In this document: piece after piece, positions 27,089 through 36,107 of the stretch
How positions within the stretch are numbered: position 1 is the first letter of the stretch
How the letters are laid out: each line of letters opens with the position of its first letter
Assembly: GCF_009912395.1 (NCBI RefSeq)
Contig: NZ_WNDO01000013.1
Coordinates: 62,001-126,000 of the forward strand
Reading direction: 5' to 3'
DNA from: Luteibacter sp.
GTDB lineage: Bacteria > Pseudomonadota > Gammaproteobacteria > Xanthomonadales > Rhodanobacteraceae
DNA: 64,000 nt
Notes under the pieces: generated by a model
Seen by the model: the letters and a program-made list of their open reading frames with translations, nothing else
Told to the model about the DNA's origin: nothing
Databases searched by the model: none
Translations under genes and position numbers: made by a program

Positions 27089-27315
27089 CCTTTTTCCCTG
27101 TTCCTGAATCAGATAAGTGTCGTCCGACCGATAGTTCTTGCGGTCTTTCGACAGGCGAGATCATGCGCCCGTGCCAGGGCATGTGCAACGAACCGATCGA
27201 CCACATGACGTTACCCCGACACACCTTTTCGTTTACCCTGCGTGGGCTCACGTGACCCATGCATGGATGGATGCGGACACCGCGGTCCCCACCACCTTTC
27301 CAAGCCAGATCGATC

Positions 27316-28983
27316 ATGAACAAACCCGAAGACGACAAGCCCGACGCCGGGCGACGCCGCCTCCTTGGCGGCATGGCCACCACCGGCGCGCTGCTGGCGC
27401 TGGGCGGTAGCGGTGAAGTGGTCGCGGCCGGCAAGAGCGCGGCCGCGGCACCCTCACCGACCGAAATGGATGCCCTGCTCGAAAAGCACATCCAGAACGT
27501 CGTGGTGATCTATGCGGAAAACCGCAGCTTCAACAACCTGTTCGGCAATTTCCCCGGCGTGAAGGAACCGCTCTCGGCGGTGTCGGCCGAGCGCTATGTG
27601 CAGCGCGATCGCACCGGCAAGGCGTTCGACAAGCTGCCCCCCATCTGGGGTGGCATGGTGCCCGAGGCGCAGACGGTCAATCACCGTACCTACAAGGTCG
27701 ACGAAAAGGCCATCCTCGACCTGCCTAATGCCCCGTGGGCCCTGCGCATGCCCGACGGCGAGCCGTTGCCCCATGGCGTGGTCACTCGCGATCTCGTACA
27801 TGCCTTCTATAACAACCAGTTGCAGATCAACGGCGGCAGGAACGACGGCTTCGTGGCCTGGGGCGACAACGGTGCGCTGACCATGGGCCACTACGACGAA
27901 GCCCCCGTACACCTGCGCCTGTGGCGCCTCGCCGAGCAGTTCACGCTCTGTGACAACTTCTTCATGGGCGCCTTCGGCGGTTCGTTCCTCAACCACCAAT
28001 ACCTCGTGGCCGCCCAGCCGCCGTTCTATCCGGACGCCGACAAGAGCCCGGCCCAGTTCGGTATCGCGGTGACACAAAGCGGCTCGGCCACCGACTACCG
28101 CCTGAAGATGGCGGACGACTCCCCGGCCAGCGCGATGCAGGGCAAGCCGAAGTTCGCCCACCACAACCAGCTCACCCCGGATTTCTACGCGGTGAACACC
28201 ATGGGTCCGCCGTACTCGCCGGGCTTCAACGTGGATCACAAGAATCCGGCCCTCGCCGACGCCAGCAGCCCGAACACCCTGGTGCCGCAGACGCACAAGC
28301 ACATCGGCGACGTCCTCTCCGCGAAGAACGTGGACTGGGCCTGGTACGGCGGCGCCTTCCAGGCGGCGCTGGACGGCAAGGGCGACAGCGAGAACGGCAG
28401 CTTCCCGTCCACGCCGAACTTCCAGGCGCACCACCAGCCGCTCAACTATTTCGTGAGCCTGGCGCCGGGAACCGACGCCCGCAAGAAGCATCTGCGCGAC
28501 GGCGGCCTGGGCGAGACGGCGAAAACCAACCGCTTCCTCGCCGACGCCAAGGCCGGCACGCTACCGCCGGTGGCGTTCTACAAGCCTCAGGGCGACCTCA
28601 ACATGCACGCTGGCTATTCGGACGTGGAAGCGGGTGATCGCCATATCGGCGCGATCATCCACGAGCTGCGCCAGAGCAAGCAGTGGAAGAACATGCTGGT
28701 GGTGATCACCTTCGATGAAAACGGTGGCTGGTGGGATCACGTGGCGCCGCCGAAGGGTGACCGCTGGGGTCCGGGCACCCGTATCCCCGCGCTGGTGGTG
28801 TCGCCTTTCGCCAAGAAGGGCCATGTGGAACATACGATCTACGATACCGGCTCCATCGCACGCTTCATCACGCGCCGTTTCAAACTGGAGAAACTGCCTG
28901 GACTGAAGATGCGCGAGGACGCCATGGTGGCCGCAGGGGGTCCTGCGCCGGGCGATCTGACTGAAACATTGGCCTTCTCGTAA
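27316..28983 (+). CDS. Tat-exported AcpA-type acid phosphatase / phospholipase C-like enzyme
   Basis: About 555 residues from ATG 27316. The twin-arginine signal GRRRLLGGMATTGALLALGGSG leads into an alkaline-phosphatase-superfamily domain. The start of the catalytic core is VVVIYAENRSFNNLFGNFPGV, with metal-binding Glu/Asn. Later motifs are GDNGALTMGHYD, GAFGGSFLNHQY and VVITFDENGGWWDHVAPP, which holds conserved Asp/Glu/His metal ligands. This matches the AcpA/phosphocholine-specific phospholipase C group, secreted respiratory-burst-inhibiting phosphatases in some pathogens. The exact substrate is undefined. Its 3' end abuts a 44-bp REP-type palindrome separating it from the convergent EmrB-like gene. 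Confidence 0.88.
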   Translation: MNKPEDDKPDAGRRRLLGGMATTGALLALGGSGEVVAAGKSAAAAPSPTEMDALLEKHIQNVVVIYAENRSFNNLFGNFPGVKEPLSAVSAERYVQRDRTGKAFDKLPPIWGGMVPEAQTVNHRTYKVDEKAILDLPNAPWALRMPDGEPLPHGVVTRDLVHAFYNNQLQINGGRNDGFVAWGDNGALTMGHYDEAPVHLRLWRLAEQFTLCDNFFMGAFGGSFLNHQYLVAAQPPFYPDADKSPAQFGIAVTQSGSATDYRLKMADDSPASAMQGKPKFAHHNQLTPDFYAVNTMGPPYSPGFNVDHKNPALADASSPNTLVPQTHKHIGDVLSAKNVDWAWYGGAFQAALDGKGDSENGSFPSTPNFQAHHQPLNYFVSLAPGTDARKKHLRDGGLGETAKTNRFLADAKAGTLPPVAFYKPQGDLNMHAGYSDVEAGDRHIGAIIHELRQSKQWKNMLVVITFDENGGWWDHVAPPKGDRWGPGTRIPALVVSPFAKKGHVEHTIYDTGSIARFITRRFKLEKLPGLKMREDAMVAAGGPAPGDLTETLAFS

Positions 28984-28987
28984 TCTC

Positions 28988-29031
28988 GTAGGAGCGCGCT
29001 GGCGCGCGATCGCGCGCAAGCGCGCTCCTAC
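28988..29031. repeat. REP-like palindrome pair (head-to-head)
   Basis: GTAGGAGCGCGCTGGCGCGCGA (split arms) is followed immediately by its inverse ending GCGCTCCTAC. The 44-bp near-perfect palindrome sits between two convergent stop codons. The same unit recurs at 53183, 53571, 53806, 55059, 55104 and 63096. Confidence 0.85.
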
Positions 29032-29043
29032 AAGTCGCGGGTA

Positions 29044-30588
29044 TCAGTGACCTGGCGAGCCGCCCGATGCAAAGGGCGGCTTCGCGAACCAGATGGCAAC
29101 CATCGCCAGGCCGAACAACAGGCCGAACAACCAGAACACGTCGTTCACCGCCAACGTCGCCGCCTGCACATCCACGATACGATTCAGCACCGCGTTGGCC
29201 GTGGGACCCTGCACACCGAACGCCTGGAACCGATCCAGGTATTCCATCGTGGTCCGATCACCCGACACCACATGCTCCGCCAGCGTCGCATGGTGGTAGG
29301 TCGTGCGATGCGAATACATCGTGGTGCTCACCGCCGTGGCGATGCTGCCTGCCAGCGTACGGAAGAAGTTCGATAGGCCCGATGCGCTCGCCACCTGCTC
29401 GTCAGGAATCCCGGCCAGGATGATCTGGTTCACCGGCACGAAGAACAAGGCAACCCCCGCACCCATCATCAATCGCGGTAAGGCCAGCTCGGCATAGGGC
29501 GCGGTCGTGTTGAGCGTCGCCATCCAGAACGAGGCGCCTGCGAAGATCGCAAAACCCACCGTGTTGAGCAGGCGCAGGTCGAACTTGTGCTGGAACGCGC
29601 CCACCAGGGGCGACATGAAGATCGCCAGGATACCGATGGGCGCGACCACAAAGCCCGCCCAGGTCGCGGTGTATCCCATCACCTCCTGCACCCACATGGG
29701 CATCACGACCGTACCGCCGAAGAAGGCGAACATGCCCATCGACAGGCATAGCACGCCAACGAAGAAGTTCCGTTTCCCCAGAAGGCGAAGCTCCACCACC
29801 GGATTCTTGTGCATCAGCTCCCAGGCGATGAGGAAGGTGATGCAGACCAGCGCCACGATCGCCAGCACCGTGATCGTCTTCGACGTGAACCAGTCGTCGT
29901 CGTTGCCGTTGTCCAGCATGAATTGCAGGCAGCCAACGCCCACGGCCAGAAGGAACAGACCGATGGCGTCCACCGGCATCTTCACCACCTTCGACTCGCG
30001 GCTGCGCAGCAACGTGATGGTGATGACCAGCGCGAACAGGCCCACGGGGATATTGATGAAGAAGATCCACGACCAGTGGTAGTTGTCGGTGATCCAACCG
30101 CCAAGGATAGGCCCGAACACGGGTGCGACGACGACGGTCATCGCCCAGAGCGCCAGTGCGATCGGCCGCTTCGCCGGTGGATAGTTGTTGAGCAGGAGGG
30201 TTTGCGACAACGGCACCATCGGGCCGGATACCGCGCCTTGCAGCAGGCGGAACACGATCAGCATCGGCATGCTCTGCGCCAGCCCGCACATCGCCGAAAA
30301 GATCACGAACAGCAGTACCGAGACACTGAACGTACGCACTTCGCCGAAGCGTTTGGCCACCCATCCAGTCAGCGGCTGCATGACCGCACTGGCCATGGAA
30401 TAGGCGCTGATCGCCATCGTGCCTTCGTTGCTGCTGACGCCGAGGTTGCCCGCAATGGTCCGGACCGACACGTTCACGATGGAGATATCGAGCACCTCCA
30501 TGAACGTGGCCAGTGCCACACCCGCCGTCAGCAGCGCAAGCTGCCCACCGCGCAGCGGCGACGGCGAACCGTTGCCATGGCCCGCCAT
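29044..30588 (-). CDS. DHA2-family multidrug efflux MFS permease (EmrB-like)
   Basis: This 514-residue integral membrane protein has about 14 predicted helices. Motifs include LDISIVNVSVRTIAGNLGVSSNEG in helix 1 and the following loop (motif D1-like), AKRFGEVRTFSVSV (motif A region) and RLLQGAVSGPMVPLSQ (motif B). The DHA2 hallmark of a long final helix precedes a short cytosolic tail. It is a drug/proton antiporter of the inner membrane. It is the third gene of a minus-strand operon: outer-membrane factor, HlyD adaptor, then this permease, with 3 bp between adaptor stop and permease start. The three should form a tripartite pump across both membranes. Confidence 0.93.
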   Translation of the reverse strand: MAGHGNGSPSPLRGGQLALLTAGVALATFMEVLDISIVNVSVRTIAGNLGVSSNEGTMAISAYSMASAVMQPLTGWVAKRFGEVRTFSVSVLLFVIFSAMCGLAQSMPMLIVFRLLQGAVSGPMVPLSQTLLLNNYPPAKRPIALALWAMTVVVAPVFGPILGGWITDNYHWSWIFFINIPVGLFALVITITLLRSRESKVVKMPVDAIGLFLLAVGVGCLQFMLDNGNDDDWFTSKTITVLAIVALVCITFLIAWELMHKNPVVELRLLGKRNFFVGVLCLSMGMFAFFGGTVVMPMWVQEVMGYTATWAGFVVAPIGILAIFMSPLVGAFQHKFDLRLLNTVGFAIFAGASFWMATLNTTAPYAELALPRLMMGAGVALFFVPVNQIILAGIPDEQVASASGLSNFFRTLAGSIATAVSTTMYSHRTTYHHATLAEHVVSGDRTTMEYLDRFQAFGVQGPTANAVLNRIVDVQAATLAVNDVFWLFGLLFGLAMVAIWFAKPPFASGGSPGH

Positions 30589-30591
30589 CGG

Positions 30592-31950
30592 TCAGCGCTT
30601 CGCCGGCACGGGCGCGGGCACGGTGACGGTGTTGGCCCGGATGATCTCCTGCGCGTGCTCGTCGGCCTCGTTCATTTCCTGCTCGTAGACATTGGTAGTC
30701 ATGAGCGGCTTGCTGCGTGGCGTCTCGGACAGCACCTTGCCGTCGCGATCATGCGTATCCACGGTGACGTCCGTGGACAGGCCAATGCGCAGCGGGTGCT
30801 TGCGCAGGTCTTCCGGATCGATCGCCACGCGCACCGGCAGGCGTTGCACAACCTTGATCCAGTTGCCCGTGGCGTTCTCGGCCGGAAGCAGCGAGAACGC
30901 GCTACCGGTGCCAGCGTTCAGGCCAACCACTTTGCCGTGGTACTCGATATCGGAATACATGTCGGTGGTGACCTTCACCGGCTGGCCAATGCGGATATGT
31001 TCCAGCTGGGTCTCCTTGAAGTTGGCATCCACCCACAGATCGGCCAGCGGCACCACCGTGAGCAGGTCCTGTCCCGGCTGGATGCGCTGCCCGACCTGCA
31101 CCTGACGCCGCGCGGCGTAGCCCTCGATCGGCGAGACGATGGCATTGCGACCGCTGTTGACCCACGCGTTGCGGAACTGCGCGCGCGCCTGCACCACTGC
31201 CGGGAAGTTCTCCACCGTGGTGCCATCCACCTGGGCATGTGCCGCGGCCGCCTCGCGCTCCGCGGCTTGCAGGCCAGCAAGTGCCTGCTGCATCTGCCGC
31301 TTGCCGGTATCCACTTCCTCCGCCGAGACCGCGCGACGTTCGAGCAGCGGATGGCGACGGTTGTACTCGTCGCGAGCCTGCTCGTACTGCGCACGACGCT
31401 GCGGTATGGCCGCGTCGGCCTGGTTGGCCTGTTGCATCTTTGCCTGCGCCTCGCGCACGGCCTGCGCCAGCTGGCCCTTGGCATTCATGAGCGACACGCG
31501 CGCGTCGACCGGGTCGAGACGGATCAGCACCTGTCCCGCATGGACGCGATCGGTCTCTTCCACGGCCACTTCGACGACGGTGCCGGCGACGCGCGACGAG
31601 ACAGTCACCATATCGCCTTTCACATAGGCATCGTCGGTGGTTTCGCGCTTGGACAGCACGAAAAGGTAGAGAAGCAGCCATGCCAGACCGGCCAGGATGA
31701 ACACGGCGGCGATGATCGATAGCACCAGGACCTTGCGGCGCTTCGCCTTCGGATCGTCACCTTCTTTCTTCTTGTCCTCGTCCTTTTCCTTGTTGGCCTG
31801 CTTGTCGTCGTCCTTTTTCCCGTCGTCGCCGTCGTGCTTTTCTTCGGGCGATGACTCCTCGCCGTACTTGTGCAGGTACTTGTAGCGATACTTGTATGGC
31901 AAGGGCGCGTTCGTGTCCCCGTCGCGCGGTTCGTCATTCTCGATGGTCAT
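30592..31950 (-). CDS. HlyD/EmrA-type periplasmic adaptor with a charged N-terminal tail
   Basis: The 452-residue adaptor has one transmembrane helix (about 73-97, VLVLSIIAAVFILAGLAWLL), barrel-sandwich halves (TVSSRVAGTVVEVAVEETDRVHAGQVLIRLDP and VSPIEGYAARRQVQVGQRIQ, each a biotinyl-lipoyl-like strand) and an alpha-helical hairpin rich in Ala/Gln between them. The unusual part is the ~70-residue cytosolic N-terminus. It contains a Tyr/Lys run (YKYRYKYLHKYG) followed by a low-complexity Lys/Asp/Glu stretch, far longer than in EmrA. Its start overlaps the end of the outer-membrane factor gene (ATGA). It links the DHA2 permease with the outer-membrane channel. Confidence 0.92.
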   Translation of the reverse strand: MTIENDEPRDGDTNAPLPYKYRYKYLHKYGEESSPEEKHDGDDGKKDDDKQANKEKDEDKKKEGDDPKAKRRKVLVLSIIAAVFILAGLAWLLLYLFVLSKRETTDDAYVKGDMVTVSSRVAGTVVEVAVEETDRVHAGQVLIRLDPVDARVSLMNAKGQLAQAVREAQAKMQQANQADAAIPQRRAQYEQARDEYNRRHPLLERRAVSAEEVDTGKRQMQQALAGLQAAEREAAAAHAQVDGTTVENFPAVVQARAQFRNAWVNSGRNAIVSPIEGYAARRQVQVGQRIQPGQDLLTVVPLADLWVDANFKETQLEHIRIGQPVKVTTDMYSDIEYHGKVVGLNAGTGSAFSLLPAENATGNWIKVVQRLPVRVAIDPEDLRKHPLRIGLSTDVTVDTHDRDGKVLSETPRSKPLMTTNVYEQEMNEADEHAQEIIRANTVTVPAPVPAKR

Positions 31951-33443
31951 CGCGAGGATTCCTCGCCGGCGGCGGTGGCCGGAAGAGCGGGCAGGTCATC
32001 GGCGTGGTAGCCGCCACCCAGCGCATGGATAAGGGAAAGATTGGCCGACAGCATCTGGCTGACGAGTTGCAGCCGCGCATCGCGCTGCTGGTCGACCTGC
32101 ATGTCGGCGTTGAGCCAGTTGCGATCGTCGATGAGGCCCTTGGAACGGCGATCGCCCGCCTTGCGCTTCTGCGCCTCGGCGGCGTCGTATTGGCGATCCT
32201 GCTGTTCGCGCTGCGCATCGAGTGCGCGCAGGGTCGCCACGCCCTGGGCGATATCACCTGCCGCCTGCACCACGGCACCGTCGTACTGGGCGACGGCGGT
32301 GTCGAGCTGAGCCTGCGCGCTCTCGTACTGTGCTTTCAGCCTGCCACCGCTGAAGATCGGCAGTTGCACGGACGGCCCGATGTTGCCGAGCGTGAGATCC
32401 GTGCGCGTGCCGGAGCCGAGGTTGGGGTAGGTACGCAGAAACGCGCCCAGGGCCATCAGGCTCACGTCGGGGTAATAAGCCTTGCGGGCCTGGTCGATCT
32501 GCCGCGACGAGGCCTCGATCTGCCAGCGCGCGGCGGCGATGTCCGGACGGCGGGCCAGCAGACCCAGGCGCGCGTCCTGGGGCAATTCGGTGTCGGGCGT
32601 CGGCAAGGGCGCTGGCGTGAGCGCGCCCAACACCGCCGGCGAAGCGCCTGCCAACGCGGCAAGCTGAACGAGGTCGAGCGACGCGGCGCCCTCCAGTTGG
32701 GCCACCGCGCGACGCTGCTGCGCCAGTTGACCATCGGCCTGGTCGAGCGTGGTGGGATCATCGAGACCACCATGCACCCGCAATGCCACCAGTTCGCGAT
32801 ACTGCGCGGCGCTTTCGGCCGCGTGTTTCGCGACGGCCAGCCGGGCCTGCTGCGCCTGCCAGTCGAAGTAGGTGTTGGCGACGTTGTACTGCAACGAAGC
32901 GGCCGCCGATGCACGCTCGGCCTCGGCGGCCCGGGCCTGGCCCACGGCCGCGGCGACGGCATCCTTCTGCTTGCCCCACAGATCCAGATCCCATGTCGCC
33001 AGCGCGCCTGCGACGCCGCTGTTGCTCCAGCTATGCCCGGGGCTCAGCTGGAATCCCTGGGCGTTGCCGGGCATGCCCGGCACCTGGCCGCGCAGGGTAA
33101 CGTCGCTGTAACCGTGCGAACCACCGAGCAGGCCGCGCACCTGGGGATTCAGCTCGGCTCGCGCGGAATCCACCGCGCGGGTCGCCGCACGGTAGCGCGC
33201 CTCGGCCTGCTCCATGTTCGGTGAACCCCACATGGCAAGGTCGACGACACGATCCAGCTGCGGATCGCCATAGCGGCGCCACCATTCGGGTTCGGGCCAG
33301 CCCGCCTTGCCGGTCGGCAGGCCCGCAAGCGGCACCTCGTCGCGGGGGACGAAGGCCGGTGGCCGCACCGGTGGCGCGCAGGCACCGAGAGCCAGGGTCA
33401 CCGCCACGACGGCGACGCGGATCCGGGAAAGGGGAAACGCCAT
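31947..33443 (-). CDS. RND/EmrAB-type outer-membrane efflux lipoprotein (OprM/NodT family)
   Basis: About 498 residues from ATG 33443, where a lipoprotein signal begins (LSRIRVAVVAVTLALGACAPP, Cys in LGAC). The upstream in-frame extension is Arg/Ser-rich and not signal-like. The mature protein has the duplicated alpha-barrel/beta-barrel repeats of TolC-like channels: WWRYGDPQLDRVVDLA, ATWDLDLWGKQKDAVAAA and LARRPDIAAARWQIEASSRQI are diagnostic. It is the first gene of the three-gene pump operon and gives the exit duct for the EmrB-like permease. The gene is divergent from uppP, with about 160 bp between starts. Confidence 0.92.
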   Translation of the reverse strand: MAFPLSRIRVAVVAVTLALGACAPPVRPPAFVPRDEVPLAGLPTGKAGWPEPEWWRRYGDPQLDRVVDLAMWGSPNMEQAEARYRAATRAVDSARAELNPQVRGLLGGSHGYSDVTLRGQVPGMPGNAQGFQLSPGHSWSNSGVAGALATWDLDLWGKQKDAVAAAVGQARAAEAERASAAASLQYNVANTYFDWQAQQARLAVAKHAAESAAQYRELVALRVHGGLDDPTTLDQADGQLAQQRRAVAQLEGAASLDLVQLAALAGASPAVLGALTPAPLPTPDTELPQDARLGLLARRPDIAAARWQIEASSRQIDQARKAYYPDVSLMALGAFLRTYPNLGSGTRTDLTLGNIGPSVQLPIFSGGRLKAQYESAQAQLDTAVAQYDGAVVQAAGDIAQGVATLRALDAQREQQDRQYDAAEAQKRKAGDRRSKGLIDDRNWLNADMQVDQQRDARLQLVSQMLSANLSLIHALGGGYHADDLPALPATAAGEESSR

Positions 33444-33602
33444 GGGCAGGTCCGTATGCGAGTTCTTGCGGACGGACGGCCAAAGGGGACCGCCCGCCAT
33501 GCGTCGACCGAAAGTAACAGCGCCCCGCGTGGGCACGATGTGACGATGCGACCCGCGCAGCGGCTAAGCTATGGCGCCGCCCCACAAGAGAAAGCGAGTC
33601 AC

Positions 33603-34397
33603 GTGAACGACCTCATCAGCGCCATCCTGCTCGGCATCGTCGAGGGGATCACCGAATTCCTGCCTGTCTCCAGCACGGGCCATCTGCTGATCGCGGAACG
33701 CTGGCTCGGCGCGCGCTCGGATCTCTTCAACGTGGCGATCCAGGCCGGCGCGATCCTCGCCGTGACCTTCATCTACTGGCGCACGCTCTGGAGCTTCGTG
33801 CAGAACTGGCGACGCCCGGAAACCCGCGCCTACATCGCCAAGCTCGCCGTGGCGTTCCTGATCACGGCCGTGCTCGGCCTCATCGTGACCAAGCTCGGCT
33901 TCAAGCTGCCGGAGAACATCACCCCGATCGCGTGGGCTCTCATCATCGGCGGCATCTGGATGATCGTGGCGGAACGGCTCGCCGCGAAGCAGCCCGATCG
34001 CACCGCCGTGACCTGGAAGGTGGCGATCCTCGTCGGCCTCGCGCAGATCGTTGCGGGCGTCTTCCCCGGCACCTCGCGCTCCGCGGCGACGATCTTCGTC
34101 GCCATGCTCGCCGGCACGAGCAACCGTGCCGCCGCCACCGAGTTCGCCTTCCTCGTCGGCATCCCCACGATGTACGCGGCCACAGGCTACGAACTGCTGA
34201 AGACCTTCCACAACGGGGGCGCGGCAGGTGAGGACTGGACCGGTCTCGCCATCGCCTTCGTCATCTCCACGATCGTCGCCTTCGCCGCGGTGAAGTGGCT
34301 GCTCGGCTACATCCGCTCGCATCGTTTTACGCCCTTCGCGGTGTATCGCATCGCGCTCGGTGCCGCGTTGCTGCTGTTCCTGCCCTCGGGCGTGTGA
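33603..34397 (+). CDS. uppP: Undecaprenyl-diphosphate phosphatase
   Basis: The protein has 264 residues from GTG 33603; nothing upstream is protein-like and AAGAGAAAGCGAG gives a plausible ribosome-binding site. It is a polytopic membrane protein of BacA type. The two signature segments are EGITEFLPVSSTGHLL near the N-terminus and FPGTSRSAATI in the middle, which hold the catalytic Glu, Ser and Arg. It recycles the undecaprenyl carrier for peptidoglycan and O-antigen synthesis. Length and topology are standard. The regulator gene downstream starts 17 bp after its stop and may be cotranscribed. Confidence 0.96.
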   Translation: MNDLISAILLGIVEGITEFLPVSSTGHLLIAERWLGARSDLFNVAIQAGAILAVTFIYWRTLWSFVQNWRRPETRAYIAKLAVAFLITAVLGLIVTKLGFKLPENITPIAWALIIGGIWMIVAERLAAKQPDRTAVTWKVAILVGLAQIVAGVFPGTSRSAATIFVAMLAGTSNRAAATEFAFLVGIPTMYAATGYELLKTFHNGGAAGEDWTGLAIAFVISTIVAFAAVKWLLGYIRSHRFTPFAVYRIALGAALLLFLPSGV

Positions 34398-34413
34398 TCC
34401 AGGAGCCGGCGGC

Positions 34414-35967
34414 ATGCCCTCGCGCTTCCGCCTGCACGACCTCACGATCGACCTTGCCCGGCAGCGGGTCGATCGCGACAGCTCACCCCTGGACGTACAG
34501 GGACTAAGCTTCCGCCTGCTGGCCTGCCTCGTCGAACGAGGCGATCGCGTGGTCGGCTTCGACGAGCTGATGGAAACCGTCTGGGCGCCCGCCGTGGTGA
34601 ACGAGGAAACCGTCACCCAGCGCGTGCGCCTGCTCCGCCAATCGCTCGGTGACGATGCCCGGGCGCCGCGCTATATCCGAACCGTTCGGGGGCGCGGCTA
34701 CCAGTTGGGCGAGCCGCCCATCGCCATCGATGACACCGCGACGAACAGAAGGCTCTCGCCATGGCCCGCTCTCGCGGCCGTGCTGTTGCTCGCCGCCGTT
34801 GCCCTGGGCGCGGGGTTTCTCGCTCGTGAGCAGAAGAAACCCGTGACCGGGCCGCAGCAGGAACTGCTGGAGCGCGCCCGCTGGTATGCCGCCATGGGCC
34901 AACGCGACAACAATGAGCGCGCCCTCGCCCTCTATGATCGCGCGTTGCGCCAGTCGCCGGACGACATCGCTGCGCTTACGGGTGCCAGCCGCGCACGCGC
35001 CGCGCGTACCTGCCTGTACAACCATGGCGCCGACGATGCCAGGGACGCCTTGCGCCTCGCGGAACGCGCGACGGGTTTGCGCAGCGACGATGCCGTCGCA
35101 TGGTCGGCCCTGGGATACGCACGCGATTGCCTCGGTGACGCACGTGGTGCCATCGCCGCCTACGAGCGCGCCGTGCGCCTCGATCCGAACGACGATGCCA
35201 CGCGTTCGTCGGCCGCGTATCTCTATCAGGAAATGGGGCGTCTCGCGGACGCGCTGCAAGCCAACCTCGACATGCGCGGCGATCCGTCGAAAGTGCGTTA
35301 CCGCGAAGTACAGATCGCACGCGAATACGAACTGATGGGCTTTATGGCGCAGGCCGAGGCGCATTACCGACACGCGTTCGATCTTGCGCCGGACAATGTC
35401 TTTGCCAATATCGCGTGGCCGGCCTTCCTCTTCGCCCAGCAACGTTTCGACGAAGCGGCCGCAGCCATCGCCGAAGCGCGCCAACGCGGCGTCTCGCGAG
35501 CCGAACTCGAACAGCTGGATGGCGAAATCGCCTTGCACAAGGGTAACCGGGACACCGCTACCCGATACTTCCGGCAAGCGCTTGCCCTGCGCCCCCAGTC
35601 CTCGGTGGCCAAAACACTGGCCGATCTGTACGCCTCTGCGCAGGTCGATACCGCGTGGGTCGGAACACGCATCGCGCAATTCAAGTCCACCCAGATCGAC
35701 AACCCGTGGCCGGCCAGCCGCCTGGAGCTGGCCGTGCTGTCGCTGGCGATCGACGATCGCCAAGGTGCCGTGTCCGCCTTATCGGATGCGGCCGATCTCG
35801 GGTGGCGCGATGCACGCTATCTCCAGGCATCACCGCTGTTCCGGTCATTATCCGGCGACCCGAGTTTTCAGCGCGTTCTCGATACGATGCGACGCCGGGC
35901 AGACGCCGATCGCATGCGCGTACTCACCGCAAAATGGTGTCCTTCCGAACTGCCTTGTTCGATGTGA
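34414..35967 (+). CDS. CadC-like membrane transcription regulator with periplasmic TPR repeats
   Basis: About 517 residues from ATG 34414, with AGGAG 9 nt upstream. An OmpR/PhoB-type winged helix (1-100; FDELMETVWAPAVVNEETVTQRVRLLRQSLGDD and IRTVRGRGYQL) is followed by one transmembrane helix (about 113-135). A C-terminal region of about 380 residues is predicted to be TPR-like helices (SALGYARDCLGDARGAIAAYERAVRLDPND, AEAHYRHAFDLAPDN). This is the layout of one-component CadC/ToxR regulators that sense in the periplasm and bind DNA from the membrane. Its target is unknown. It lies 140 bp upstream of the second array of exported hydrolases on the same strand, which suggests but does not prove a link. 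Confidence 0.88.
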   Translation: MPSRFRLHDLTIDLARQRVDRDSSPLDVQGLSFRLLACLVERGDRVVGFDELMETVWAPAVVNEETVTQRVRLLRQSLGDDARAPRYIRTVRGRGYQLGEPPIAIDDTATNRRLSPWPALAAVLLLAAVALGAGFLAREQKKPVTGPQQELLERARWYAAMGQRDNNERALALYDRALRQSPDDIAALTGASRARAARTCLYNHGADDARDALRLAERATGLRSDDAVAWSALGYARDCLGDARGAIAAYERAVRLDPNDDATRSSAAYLYQEMGRLADALQANLDMRGDPSKVRYREVQIAREYELMGFMAQAEAHYRHAFDLAPDNVFANIAWPAFLFAQQRFDEAAAAIAEARQRGVSRAELEQLDGEIALHKGNRDTATRYFRQALALRPQSSVAKTLADLYASAQVDTAWVGTRIAQFKSTQIDNPWPASRLELAVLSLAIDDRQGAVSALSDAADLGWRDARYLQASPLFRSLSGDPSFQRVLDTMRRRADADRMRVLTAKWCPSELPCSM

Positions 35968-36107
35968 CGACCTGACGAACGCGGAAGCTTGGGCTGAGCC
36001 CTACGCCACGCAGGAATGGGCCGCCTTATCACATCGTCGACGACCGATGCCATCGCCACCATGACGATGGATACCTTGTGTGCCCGATACGATAAAGGGC
36101 CCACCGC

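Noticed and set aside
29809-31722. 637-aa open frame opposite the EmrB/HlyD genes
   Set aside because: His/Arg/Gln-rich shadow lying across two well-supported genes on the other strand.
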